Shown piece after piece: positions 16,727-25,280 of a stretch of 64,000 bases of DNA. Origin of the DNA: Halorhabdus rudnickae (GTDB lineage: Archaea > Halobacteriota > Halobacteria > Halobacteriales > Haloarculaceae). The DNA is taken from assembly GCF_900880625.1 (NCBI RefSeq), contig NZ_CAAHFB010000006.1, positions 1-64,000 on the forward strand, in the 5' to 3' direction. Position 1 is the stretch's first letter, and each line of letters opens with the position of its first letter. The notes under the pieces were generated by a model that was not told the DNA's origin, made no database searches, and was given only the letters and a program-made list of their open reading frames with translations. Position numbers and translations under genes: made by a program.

Positions 16727-17155
16727 ATGAGCGCTGAAGCGACGGCCGAGCGTCTCCTGGATGTCCTCGAGGACGACGCCCAGGCATCCTACGCCGAGAT
16801 CGCAGACCGGGTGGGCGTCTCGAAGCCGACGGTCCGGAAGTACATCACACAACTCGAAGACGACGGCGTCATCGTCGGGTACTCTGCGGACGTCGATCCG
16901 AAGAAACTGCCCGGTGAGAGCATCGCTATCGTCGGGATCGACGTCGAGAGCGAGGCCTACGTCGAGGTGACCCGCGCCCTCAAGGAGGTCGAGGCGATCG
17001 AGGCGATGTATACCTCAAGCGGCGACCACACCGTCATGGCCGAGGTGCGAGCGACCGATGGGGACGCGCTGGGTGATGTCATCAACGACGATATCGAAGC
17101 CCTTGATGGGGTCGTAGCCGTCCATCCATCGTTCCTGCAGGAACGGCTGAAGTGA
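16727..17155 (+). CDS. Lrp/AsnC family transcriptional regulator
   Basis: 142 residues, a compact Lrp protein. The helix-turn-helix (ASYAEIADRVGVSKPTVRKYI) covers about residues 23-43 and a RAM-type domain covers 65-140 (YTSSGDHTVMAEVRATDGDAL). It has its own leaderless promoter, TATA-like ggtatttttc 29 bases before the ATG. Its position directly after the oxidoreductase operon suggests control of central carbon or amino acid flux, which is inference. Confidence 0.92.
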   Translation: MSAEATAERLLDVLEDDAQASYAEIADRVGVSKPTVRKYITQLEDDGVIVGYSADVDPKKLPGESIAIVGIDVESEAYVEVTRALKEVEAIEAMYTSSGDHTVMAEVRATDGDALGDVINDDIEALDGVVAVHPSFLQERLK

Positions 17156-17257
17156 GTAGCCGGACGATCGAGGCGCGAGCGATCGTGAGCAACAGCCACG
17201 AGCAACGAACGGGCCAGAGGAGTGGTTTTTAGGGACTGTAGATCCGACCACCGGGAC

Positions 17258-18847
17258 ATGCACACCCGGCTGGTGGCGGGCTGTGGGTCCTTGGGAGAGA
17301 CGCTGGTCGGCACGCTGGCCGAGCGTCCGGGACGGACTGTTGTGGTTCGGGAAGCGGAGGCCGAGTACGGTCAGGTGGAGACGTCCGCCATCGAGGTGAT
17401 CGAGGGAGACCCGAGCGACCCCGAGATACTCGGAGCCGTCGACGGCGTCGAGACGGTGATCGTATCGGGCGAGGATCCGTCACGGAACCTCGCGGTAGCG
17501 AGGGCCACCCGCGAGGTCTACCCCAGTGCGTTCTTGCTCGCTTACATCGGGTCCGAGGCCTCGGCGGACACGCGAGCCGCCTTGGGGGAACTGGCGGATC
17601 GAATCGTCGATCCGCGCGCGGCGCTGGCGAGCTACCTGACCGATCGCGTCGGGACCGGTGGGAACTCGATACACGCGCTCCAGTCGGTCCTGAGGGACAT
17701 CGAGGGCGAACTCGCGATCATGACCCACGACAACCCGGATCCGGACGCCATCGCCAGCGCACTTGCACTGGAACGGATCGCCGATCGGCTGGGTTGTCCC
17801 GCGCAGGTGTGTTACTATGGATCGATCAACCACCAGGAGAACCAGGCGATGGTCAACCTTCTGGAGTACGACCTCCGGAAACTCGAGCCCGCAGAAGACC
17901 TCTCTGCCTTCGGCGGGTTCGCGCTGGTCGATCACGCCAGACCCGGAGTCAACGACGGGCTACCCGAGGAGACTGACATCGACGTCGTGATCGATCACCA
18001 TCCGCCACGAGGGCCAGTCGCCGCCCGGTTCACGGACCTCCGAAGCGATGTGGGCGCGACGAGTACGCTGCTGGTGGATTATTACCGTCGGCTCGGGATC
18101 GAGCCCGCGGAAGACATCGCGACCGGGTTGCTGTTCGGGATCCGGGTCGACACCGACGAGTTCAGCCGTGAAGTGTCGGTCGCCGACTTCGAAGCGGGTG
18201 CGTTCCTGTTGCCTCACGCCGACGTCGGTGCCTTAGAACGCATCGAGAACCCGAACGTGAGTTCTGCCACGCTGGAGACGATCGCGGAGGCGATCGTCAG
18301 CCGGGAGCGTTACGGGTCGGTCCTGTTGAGCGGGGTCGGACAGATAACCGACCGAGACACGCTCGCACAGGCTGCCGACCGGCTTCTCAACCTCGAGGCG
18401 GTCACGACGACGCTCGTCTACGGGATCAAAGAGGGGACAATCTACGTCTCGGCTCGTGCCCGCGGGACGGATCTCGATCTCGGCGAGGCGCTGCGGGCGG
18501 CCTTCGACCAGGTCGGCAGCGCGGGCGGACACGCGGACATGGCCGGCGCTCAGATCAAACTCGGGGTCATGGAGTGGGTCGAAGAGGGCGAGCAATCCCT
18601 CCGGGAAGTCGTCGATGGACTCGTCACCGACCGGTTCCTTGAAGTCCTCGAGATGCACCCCTCTCAGATCTCACTGGGCACGTACGGGACCGGGGCTGAC
18701 ACCGCCGATTCGCTGAGCAACAGCTTGTCGATGGAGAGCCCTGGCACCCCCACCGACGACGGGCTATCAAGAGATAATCCGGACAACGAGACCAGCGAAG
18801 ACACGGGCGAGCGTGGCCGCTGGATCGGCGATGACGAACCGGACTAA
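17258..18847 (+). CDS. DHH-family phosphoesterase with N-terminal Rossmann-like (TrkA-N) domain
   Basis: 529 residues. The N-terminal ~120 residues (LVAGCGSLGETLVGTL, GDPSDPEIL) look like a TrkA-N/RCK nucleotide-binding fold. The DHH domain follows with HDNPDPDAIASALAL (motif I), DHARPG and VIDHHPPRGP (the DHH motif), then DHHA1 with GSAGGHADMAGAQIKLG. Metal-binding Asp/His residues are intact. Members act on small phosphodiesters such as nanoRNA, pAp or cyclic dinucleotides; which one is unknown. The last ~45 residues are an acidic low-complexity tail. TATA-like gtttttaggg lies 28 bases upstream. Confidence 0.9.
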   Translation: MHTRLVAGCGSLGETLVGTLAERPGRTVVVREAEAEYGQVETSAIEVIEGDPSDPEILGAVDGVETVIVSGEDPSRNLAVARATREVYPSAFLLAYIGSEASADTRAALGELADRIVDPRAALASYLTDRVGTGGNSIHALQSVLRDIEGELAIMTHDNPDPDAIASALALERIADRLGCPAQVCYYGSINHQENQAMVNLLEYDLRKLEPAEDLSAFGGFALVDHARPGVNDGLPEETDIDVVIDHHPPRGPVAARFTDLRSDVGATSTLLVDYYRRLGIEPAEDIATGLLFGIRVDTDEFSREVSVADFEAGAFLLPHADVGALERIENPNVSSATLETIAEAIVSRERYGSVLLSGVGQITDRDTLAQAADRLLNLEAVTTTLVYGIKEGTIYVSARARGTDLDLGEALRAAFDQVGSAGGHADMAGAQIKLGVMEWVEEGEQSLREVVDGLVTDRFLEVLEMHPSQISLGTYGTGADTADSLSNSLSMESPGTPTDDGLSRDNPDNETSEDTGERGRWIGDDEPD

Positions 18848-18972
18848 GTGGCAATTACTCGCTTGACGGACGACAGTTGGGGACGACTCTCTTGCCGGGA
18901 TGACACGACGGGAGGGCCCGAGTTCCGACGCTGGCGTGGGATTTTTCAACCGAGACCTCTTGAGCAACGACG

Positions 18973-19773
18973 ATGGACAGTGCTGAGGACTCGCCGACCG
19001 TCGAAGAGTACATGACCCACGAGGTCGCGACGGTCGCCCCCGAGGACACAGTCGAAGAGGTAGCCCGGCGGATCCGGGAACGCGGCGATCACAGCGGCTT
19101 TCCGGTCTGTACCGGCGGAGAAGTCCGCGGATTCGTGAGCGCGAGCGACCTCCTGCTCGCCGAGGAGACATCGTCGATCGAGGACGTGATGTCCACCGAT
19201 CTGATGGTCGGGCACCCGGAGATGGATGTCGACGACGCTGCCCGTGTCATCCTCCGGTCGGGTATCCAGCGCCTGCCGGTCGTCGACGACGACAGGACGC
19301 TCGTCGGAATTATCACGAACACGGACGTCCTGCGGAGCCAGATCGAGCGCGCGACGCCCGACAAGGTCGAACAACTGATGGAGACCATCGAGGCGGTCCA
19401 CGGCGTTGACGCCAGTCAGGAGCGCCGGGTTGTCGCCCTCGCGAACCTCACGCCGACCCAGACGAAAGTCTACGGCGACGAACTCGAAGGGCGGATGTAC
19501 GAGATCGAACGTGGACTGGCCGAGCCCCTGGTCGTCATCGACAACGCCGGCGACCTCCTCCTGGCGGACGGTCATCACCGGACCACTGCCGCTTCGGAAC
19601 TCGGCATCGAGGAGATGGAGGCGTACGTCATCGTCGTCGACGAACCGGTCGAACTCGAGATGGAGAAGACGGCCATCGAAGAGAACTTGAAATCGATCGA
19701 GGACATCACGATCGTCGACTACGCCAGACACCCGCTGGTGGAGACAACAGAGCGTCTCAAAGAGGACGAGTAG
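18973..19773 (+). CDS. CBS-pair protein with C-terminal ParB/Srx-like domain
   Basis: 266 residues. Two CBS motifs (EYMTHEVATVAPEDTVEEVARRI and the one starting EDVMSTDLMVGHPEMDVDDA) span about residues 10-135 and probably bind adenine nucleotides. The C-terminal half (VVALANLTPTQTKVYGDEL, LVVIDNAGDLLLADGHHRTTAA) has the ParB/sulfiredoxin fold, with the ADGHHR loop matching the G-x-H-R motif that contacts nucleotide in this superfamily. A TATA-like gatttttcaa is 28 bases upstream (leaderless). Could be a nucleotide-sensing CTPase or kinase-like protein; no function is established by sequence. Confidence 0.85.
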   Translation: MDSAEDSPTVEEYMTHEVATVAPEDTVEEVARRIRERGDHSGFPVCTGGEVRGFVSASDLLLAEETSSIEDVMSTDLMVGHPEMDVDDAARVILRSGIQRLPVVDDDRTLVGIITNTDVLRSQIERATPDKVEQLMETIEAVHGVDASQERRVVALANLTPTQTKVYGDELEGRMYEIERGLAEPLVVIDNAGDLLLADGHHRTTAASELGIEEMEAYVIVVDEPVELEMEKTAIEENLKSIEDITIVDYARHPLVETTERLKEDE

Positions 19774-19868
19774 CCCGACGCCGCGGCCTGATAGCCGATA
19801 CCTGTCAATCTCGCCTCTTTACGCACGTTCACGTTGGTGAGCGTACACATGTGGACCGTGAGTCCAAC

Positions 19869-21884
19869 ATGAACGAAAATGAGGATTTAGGACTAGAAGC
19901 ACGGTTGCCAGACCAAGAGTACTATCGACCGCCGACGACGTTCGTCGGGGACGCGAACGTCACGGACCCCAGCGTCTACGAGCGTTTCGATGGGTTCCCC
20001 GAGGGATTCACGGAGTACGGCGAACTGCTCACCTGGGACGAGCACTGGGACGAAGTGTTCGACGGCAGCGACCCTCCCTTCTTCGAGTGGTTCGTCGGTG
20101 GGTCGTTGAACGCATCGGTCAATTGCGTAGACCGGCACCTCGAGGAGCGCAAAAACCAGGCCGCCCTGATCTGGGAGGGCGAGGGCGGAGCCCAACGGAC
20201 GATTACCTATCAGGATCTCTACCGGCGAATCAACGAGATGGCGGCAGTCCTCAAAGAGGTCGGCGTCTCCGAGGACGACGTGGTCACGCTACACCTCCCG
20301 ATGGTCCCAGCCCTGCCGATCACGATGCTCGCGTGTGCCCGAATCGGGGCGGTCCACTCGGTCGTCTTCGCAGGCTTCTCGGCACAGGCGCTGGCCGACC
20401 GTCTCGAGGACGCTGATAGTGACGTGCTCGTGACGATCGACGGCTACTACCGCCGCGGAGAGTGGCTCGATCACAAGGCGAAGGCCGACGAAGCACTCGA
20501 AGACGAGAGGACGGACGTTGAGACGGCACTCCTGTGGTCGCGACACGACGACCTCCACGAGGGGGTCGAACTCACCGGCGAAGACCCCTACGTCCTCGTC
20601 GACGATGTCCTCGCCGAGAAGCGCGGCGCTCACGTCGAACCCGTCGCCCGTGAGGCCGAGGACCCCCTGTTCCTGATGTACACCTCGGGGACGACGGGCA
20701 AACCCAAAGGCTGTCAACACCGGACTGGTGGGTATCTGGCCTATGCTGCGGGCACTTCGAAGTACGTACTGGACATCGAACCGACGGACACCTACTGGTG
20801 TGCGGCGGACATCGGCTGGATCACCGGCCACTCCTACATCGTCTATGGGCCGTTAGCACTGGGCACGACCAGCGTCATGTACGAAGGGACCCCGGACTAC
20901 CCCGACAAATCGCGGCTTTGGGAGATCGCCGAACGCTACGACGTCGACATCTTCCACACCTCGCCGACGGCGATCCGGCAGTTCATGAAGTGGGGCGAGC
21001 AACACCTCGCCGGCCACGACTTCGACTTCCGGCACCTCACGACGGTCGGCGAGCCGATCCAGCCAGAGGCCTGGCAGTGGTACTACACGCACGTCGGCGA
21101 CGGGGACGCGGTGATCGTCGACACGTGGTGGCAAACCGAGACCGGGGGCCACCTCATCACGAACTTACCGGCGCTGGCGGACATGAAGCCGGGGAGTGCC
21201 GGGCGGCCGTGTCCCGGAATCGAACCCGCGCTCTACGAGGACGACGGGACACCGATCGAACCCGCGACCGGCCGGGCGGGTAACCTCGTGATCGAGCGGC
21301 CGTGGCCGGGGATGCTCCAGACGGTCTACGGGGACGACGAGCGGTTCATCGCGGAGTACTGGCAACGGTTCTCGGATACCGACAGCGACGACTGGCGAGA
21401 CTGGGTCTACGAGACTGGCGATGGAGCCGTCCACGGTCAAGACGGCTACTATCGAGTCCTGGGCCGGCTCGACGACGTGATGAACGTCGCCGGCCACCGC
21501 CTCGGAACAATGGAACTGGAGAGTGCCGTCGCCGAGGTCGAGGCAGTCGCCGAGGCCGCCGTGGTCGCCCGCGAAGACGTCGAGCGCGGCCACGTCCCCG
21601 ATGTCTACGTCGTGCTCAGGGACGGGATCGAACAGAGCGAGGACGTTCGCCAGCAGGTGATTTCGTCTGTCGAGGACGAGATCGGTGCCTTCGCGCGCCC
21701 GGACCGCGTGCTGTTCGTCTCGGACCTGCCCAAGACCCGCTCGGGGAAGATCATGCGCCGCGTGCTCGAAAACATCTCCAACAGCGAGGAACTCGGCGAC
21801 ACGACGACGCTTCGAGACCCTTCTGTCCCCGATCAGATCCGCCAGCAGGTCCAGACGAACGGTGGCGAGTCACCGCGGTCGTAG
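19869..21884 (+). CDS. acs: Acetate--CoA ligase (acetyl-CoA synthetase)
   Basis: 671 residues, the normal size for AMP-forming acetyl-CoA synthetase. Diagnostic motifs are YTSGTTGKPKG (AMP binding), VDTWWQTETGG, YETGDGA and the C-terminal catalytic Lys in PKTRSGKIMRR. It activates acetate to acetyl-CoA in the cytoplasm. The ATG at 19869 (MNENEDLGLEARL) is preferred by similarity to the family N-terminus; a GTG at 19851 in the same frame is closer to the leaderless position relative to ctctttacgc (19815-19824), so the start is not settled. Confidence 0.93.
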   Translation: MNENEDLGLEARLPDQEYYRPPTTFVGDANVTDPSVYERFDGFPEGFTEYGELLTWDEHWDEVFDGSDPPFFEWFVGGSLNASVNCVDRHLEERKNQAALIWEGEGGAQRTITYQDLYRRINEMAAVLKEVGVSEDDVVTLHLPMVPALPITMLACARIGAVHSVVFAGFSAQALADRLEDADSDVLVTIDGYYRRGEWLDHKAKADEALEDERTDVETALLWSRHDDLHEGVELTGEDPYVLVDDVLAEKRGAHVEPVAREAEDPLFLMYTSGTTGKPKGCQHRTGGYLAYAAGTSKYVLDIEPTDTYWCAADIGWITGHSYIVYGPLALGTTSVMYEGTPDYPDKSRLWEIAERYDVDIFHTSPTAIRQFMKWGEQHLAGHDFDFRHLTTVGEPIQPEAWQWYYTHVGDGDAVIVDTWWQTETGGHLITNLPALADMKPGSAGRPCPGIEPALYEDDGTPIEPATGRAGNLVIERPWPGMLQTVYGDDERFIAEYWQRFSDTDSDDWRDWVYETGDGAVHGQDGYYRVLGRLDDVMNVAGHRLGTMELESAVAEVEAVAEAAVVAREDVERGHVPDVYVVLRDGIEQSEDVRQQVISSVEDEIGAFARPDRVLFVSDLPKTRSGKIMRRVLENISNSEELGDTTTLRDPSVPDQIRQQVQTNGGESPRS

Positions 21885-21921
21885 CGCGGGCGGACCGACG
21901 GTCGCCGTCAGTCGGGAACTG

Positions 21922-22194
21922 TCATTCGCCGCCTGGCTCGTGCGTGTCGAACCGGGTGGCGACGTAGGAGACGGCGACCAATAGCACGCCAATGGCAAGA
22001 CCGACCGTCACCATCCCGTAGACGGCCATGCCAAGTACCGACGGCGGTAACGGAAAAACGCCGAACAGGACCGGGTCGACGACATCGGGCCGTGTCGCAC
22101 CGAGGATCGCACCCATCAGTCCCGCGATTGTGACCACGACGAGGTAGACGATCAAGACGACCCGTCGCCCACGGATGGCGGTGGTTACTGACAT
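21922..22194 (-). CDS. Small cox-cluster membrane protein
   Basis: 90 residues with two membrane helices (about residues 12-30 and 48-75) joined by GATRPDVVDPVLFGVFPLPP. I recognise it as the kind of small haloarchaeal protein found next to cytochrome oxidase genes, without a known function. It ends convergently near the acs gene and is divergent from the 28-residue membrane peptide, with about 60 bases between their starts. Confidence 0.75.
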   Translation of the reverse strand: MSVTTAIRGRRVVLIVYLVVVTIAGLMGAILGATRPDVVDPVLFGVFPLPPSVLGMAVYGMVTVGLAIGVLLVAVSYVATRFDTHEPGGE

Positions 22195-22251
22195 GACTGC
22201 TCTTCGTGCCGGAGCCGATTAGGCTTTTCATCCCGCACCCGAAGTGCACGT

Positions 22252-22338
22252 ATGGAAGAGAAAGAACTCCTGCTCGCGGCGCTGGTTGCGATCGTGCTGA
22301 TGATGGGGATCGCCGCGTTCGTGCTCGTCCTCGGCTGA
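22252..22338 (+). CDS. 28-residue single-helix membrane peptide
   Basis: A short frame starts with ATG at 22252, reads MEEKELLLAALVAIVLMMG and continues IAAFVLVLG to TGA at 22336-22338. It has a charged start and one ~20-residue hydrophobic helix. A TATA-like ttaggctttt (22219-22228) is centred 28 bases before the ATG, the leaderless spacing used by most genes here. The frame is fully hydrophobic after residue 5, as expected for a small oxidase-associated subunit. It sits convergent to oxidase subunit I. The function is inferred from position only. Confidence 0.65.
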   Translation: MEEKELLLAALVAIVLMMGIAAFVLVLG

Positions 22339-22407
22339 CAAACGGGCGAAAACAGAACTGTCTCGGCTGACAAGCGAGTGAAGGTAGAGCTATCGGACGA
22401 TCGAAGG

Positions 22408-24174
22408 CTACTGGTCCGTTTCCGTCTCGCCGCCGTCGGTCATCGCCTCTTCCTCGCCGCCGTCGGGCAGCGCGAGGCGGTCGGCGTGCCAGCCGAACTC
22501 CCGGGTGAACAGGCCGTCGTCTTTGAGATCCCAAGGGTCCTCGTCGGTGACTGCTGGCGCTTCCAGCCAGGACTGGACGACGTTCCAGACGAAGATCAGC
22601 TGGCCGATCAGAAGAATGACGGCCCCGACCGTTGCCGCCTGGTGGAGCAGTGTGATCGCGTCGAGCGGTGCGACCGCCGGATCGAACTCGTAGGCCGCGT
22701 ACCGCCGGGGCATCTCCAGGTACCCCAGCAGCAACATGGCGAAGAAGGTCACGTTGGTCCCGATCATCGACAGCCAGAAGTGCCACTTCGCCAGCGTGCG
22801 CTGGTACATCTTCCCGGTGAAGATGGGGAACCAGTAGTAAATGCCCGCGAACACTGCGAAGGCGATCGCGCCCATGATGATGTAGTGGAAGTGCCCGACG
22901 ACGTAGTACGTATCAGTCAACACCAGGTCGATCGGGATCGCTGCCAGGAAGACCCCGGTCACGCCGCCGATGATGAAGTTCGAGACGAAGCCGATACAGA
23001 ACAGCATCGGTGCCGCGAGCCTGATCCGACCGTTCCACATCGTCGTGATCCAGTTGAACGTCTTCACTGCACTGGGCACTGCTATCGCCAAGGAGACGGC
23101 CATGAACGAGGCTCGCAAGCGCGGGTCGATCCCGGTCGCGAACATGTGGTGGGCCCAGACGCCAAAGGAGAGGACGCCGATGGCCAGCGTCGAGTAGACG
23201 ACGAACTTGAAGCCGAAGAGCTTCCGGCCGGCAAAGCGAGGGAGGATGTAACTGACCAGCCCCATCGGCGGAAGCACGAGGATGTACACCTCCGGATGGC
23301 CGAAGAACCAAAAGAGGTTCTGCCAGAGGATCGGACCGCCGCCCTCACCGATCGCGTAGAACATCGTCCCGAGATTCCGATCCAGCAACAGCATGACGAT
23401 CGCACTACCCAACAGCGGGAACGCGAAGAGGATGATCCCCGACTGGGTGAGCATCGTCCAGGAGAAGATGTCCAGGTTCGCCCAGTTGACACCCTCACCG
23501 CGTTCGGTGAATATTGTCACGATGAAGTTGATCGCCCCCATCGTCGCCGAGATGCCCGTGAGGTGCAACCCTAGCAACATGAGATCGGTGCCGAAGTGGG
23601 CCTGTTCGACCGACAGGGGGGTGTACATCGTCCAGCTGGTCTGTGACGGGGCGATCCCCGGAATCAGGAACCCAGCCCAGATGAGGAGCGCGCCGAAGGG
23701 CAACAGCCAGAAAGCGATGGCGTTGATTCGTGGAAACGCCATGTCGTCGGCACCGATCAACAGCGGGATGAAGTAGTTACCGAACGCCGCGAGGATCGGC
23801 GTCCCGAACAGAAACAGCATGGTGATCCCGTGACTCGTCAGCAAGGCGTTGTAGAACTGTGGGCTGACCACGTCCGATGCGGGAGTCAGTAATTCCAACC
23901 GCATGATGAGCACCATGATGCCACCGATGGCCAACGAGACGAGTGCGAAGACGCCGTACAGAATACCGATGTCCTTGTGATCGACGGTCGTGAGCCACCT
24001 GAATACGCCCCCGGGCTTTTCGCGATGGCCGTACCCGCTCTCCTCGCCGACGGTGACGGCGCCGCCCGCCATGGCCGTGTAGCGCCGCCAGTCCTCGAGA
24101 CGCGTGAGGAGTGTGGCCACCCCGACGAGGACCAGCCCCATCAACACCGTCAGTGCGAGCTGCTGTCCTGCCAT
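22408..24174 (-). CDS. coxA: Heme-copper oxidase subunit I (A-type cytochrome oxidase)
   Basis: 588 residues with about 13 membrane helices. Ligands and channel residues are present: the low-spin heme His in LLTSHGITMLFLF, the D-channel segment FGNYFIPLLIGADDMAFPR with its Asp, the Cu-B/heme-a3 segment WFFGHPEVYILVLPPMG with the His-Tyr pair and channel Glu, the AHHMF copper ligands, and VGHFHYIIMG. It reduces oxygen and pumps protons in the cytoplasmic membrane. A TATA-like ccttttagta lies about 30 bases upstream. No subunit II gene is adjacent; only small membrane proteins are, so the other subunits lie outside or elsewhere. Confidence 0.95.
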   Translation of the reverse strand: MAGQQLALTVLMGLVLVGVATLLTRLEDWRRYTAMAGGAVTVGEESGYGHREKPGGVFRWLTTVDHKDIGILYGVFALVSLAIGGIMVLIMRLELLTPASDVVSPQFYNALLTSHGITMLFLFGTPILAAFGNYFIPLLIGADDMAFPRINAIAFWLLPFGALLIWAGFLIPGIAPSQTSWTMYTPLSVEQAHFGTDLMLLGLHLTGISATMGAINFIVTIFTERGEGVNWANLDIFSWTMLTQSGIILFAFPLLGSAIVMLLLDRNLGTMFYAIGEGGGPILWQNLFWFFGHPEVYILVLPPMGLVSYILPRFAGRKLFGFKFVVYSTLAIGVLSFGVWAHHMFATGIDPRLRASFMAVSLAIAVPSAVKTFNWITTMWNGRIRLAAPMLFCIGFVSNFIIGGVTGVFLAAIPIDLVLTDTYYVVGHFHYIIMGAIAFAVFAGIYYWFPIFTGKMYQRTLAKWHFWLSMIGTNVTFFAMLLLGYLEMPRRYAAYEFDPAVAPLDAITLLHQAATVGAVILLIGQLIFVWNVVQSWLEAPAVTDEDPWDLKDDGLFTREFGWHADRLALPDGGEEEAMTDGGETETDQ

Positions 24175-24241
24175 GGCCCATTCTCCGGGAGGTTCCTACT
24201 AAAAGGGTGCGTTGTCGGCACCATTCTCTCATGGTGTTCAT

Positions 24242-24257
24242 CCCCCGATACTGGGGG
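24242..24257. other. Short hairpin between cox-cluster genes
   Basis: ccccc-gatact-ggggg forms a 5-base-pair GC stem with a 6-base loop. It lies between the end of the upstream minus-strand gene (24303) and the oxidase promoter. On the minus strand there is no T-run after it, so it is not a clear terminator. It may help to end the upstream transcript or be incidental. Confidence 0.3.
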
Positions 24258-24302
24258 TTATTTAGGATCTGTCGACAGGAAAACGAAAGACGTTCGAAAC
24301 AA

Positions 24303-24575
24303 TCAGTCTCGCGTTTCGGGGAGCACGCCCGGCGGTTCCTCGGGTTCGCCACCGCGCTCGGCGTTCGCGATTGCCCGCCCGGCGTAATACGAAAGGATCG
24401 TGAGCAGGACGATCATCGACCCGACGATCGCCAGTTGCAGGCCCGAAGCCACGGGATCCCAGCCAAACGGACTGACGAGCACGAACGCGGCGAAAAAGAA
24501 CACGAGGATGCCCAGGGGGATGACGTTGACCAGCAGATCGAGCAAGGTCTCGTGATCGAGCGGACCGATCTCCAT
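24303..24575 (-). CDS. Small cox-cluster membrane protein (DUF6684-like)
   Basis: 90 residues. It starts MEIGPLDHETLLDLLVNVIP and has two helices (about residues 17-35 and 45-68) and a charged tail (NAERGGEPEEPPG). The arrangement next to oxidase subunit I matches a small haloarchaeal family I recall as DUF6684, from memory. The ATG at 24575 is chosen; the in-frame start at 24668 adds a Ser/Arg-rich stretch that would overlap the 82-base palindrome. Confidence 0.75.
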   Translation of the reverse strand: MEIGPLDHETLLDLLVNVIPLGILVFFFAAFVLVSPFGWDPVASGLQLAIVGSMIVLLTILSYYAGRAIANAERGGEPEEPPGVLPETRD

Positions 24576-24666
24576 AGGCGAGGGTTCGCCACAAGCCGTA
24601 AATAGACTGTTGGAAGCGGAAAACAGGCGGGTGTCCGGGGACGACGATCGTTCGGAAAGGCGACTC

Positions 24667-24748
24667 ATAGTGATTACTGTAGCGATTTACCGCGACGACT
24701 GCACAACTGCGTGCGGTCGATGTGGAACAGACCGACAGTAATCACTAT
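24667..24748. repeat. 82-base imperfect palindrome (nested co-centred inverted repeats)
   Basis: Perfect 14-base outer arms atagtgattactgt (24667-24680) and acagtaatcactat (24735-24748) enclose inner arms cgactgcac (24696-24704) and gtgcggtcg (24711-24719, one mismatch) around a six-base loop aactgc. Outer and inner arms share one centre (24707.5), so the whole segment can fold as one hairpin with an internal bulge. The right arm ends in the stop codon of the upstream minus-strand gene. It may be a transcript end/processing hairpin or a miniature mobile element. Confidence 0.75.
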
Positions 24749-25134
24749 CACTCCAGCAGCAGTCCGGGGAGTCCGACTGCGAACAGGATCACACCGGCAC
24801 CGACGACGGCGAGGCCACGGCCGACGATCCCGCCGGGATCAGCCACGACCGCGAGGATGTCCAACGTCGTCGGGTCGATCTGTGTCGCGACGATGGCGAG
24901 GCCAAGGACGGACAAGACAGCACCGAGGCCGGCGAGTGGACGCCAAACGTCGGTGGCGTAGTTCGATTCCCGCAGAATCCCCGCCACGCTGCCTGCAAGC
25001 AACAACAGTCCGCCGACGGCGACGGGATAGAGCCCGACGAAGATCCCAAGTTCCGAGAGGGCAAACCCCAGTGCGACGAAGACGGGCCACGGGCTGGCGC
25101 GGCGGTACCCGCCGGCGTCGACTTGCTCGCTCAT
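24748..25134 (-). CDS. Cox-cluster membrane protein
   Basis: 128 residues with about four helices (FVALGFALSELGIFVGLYPVA; VGGLLLLAGSVAGIL; LAGLGAVLSVLGLAIVA; GRGLAVVGAGVILFAVGLPG) after a short charged N-terminus MSEQVDAGGYRRASPW. It resembles the protein commonly called 'cox cluster protein' in haloarchaeal annotations. The ATG at 25134 is preferred to the upstream in-frame start at 25221. Function unknown; its position suggests a role in oxidase assembly (inference). Confidence 0.78.
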   Translation of the reverse strand: MSEQVDAGGYRRASPWPVFVALGFALSELGIFVGLYPVAVGGLLLLAGSVAGILRESNYATDVWRPLAGLGAVLSVLGLAIVATQIDPTTLDILAVVADPGGIVGRGLAVVGAGVILFAVGLPGLLLE

Positions 25135-25245
25135 GGGGGCAATTAGGGCTGGAGTCCGGAAAGGTCCATCGGAGCCGGCGGTCCGTCCGTCACTTGTAGG
25201 GCAGCGTTTGAGTGATTTCAAGCGGTAGCCGTCGGTTGCGGGCGC

Positions 25246-25255
25246 AAAGTATATG
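25246..25255 (+). promoter_or_regulatory. TATA-like box of the 869-residue three-part protein gene
   Basis: The sequence aaagtatatg is centred 30 bases before the ATG at 25281. It is the best TATA match in the gap between the divergent cox protein and this gene. Confidence 0.55.
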
Positions 25256-25280
25256 CCGTCTATACGACTTGTTCAGGACA

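Noticed and set aside
22378-23574. 398-codon plus-strand frame inside cytochrome oxidase subunit I
   Set aside because: Antisense to a gene with all heme and copper ligands; the translation is hydrophilic nonsense rich in Arg, Asp and His.
24242-24257. Hairpin as a bacterial-type terminator of the upstream gene
   Set aside because: No T-run follows on the minus strand, and archaeal termination does not require hairpins.
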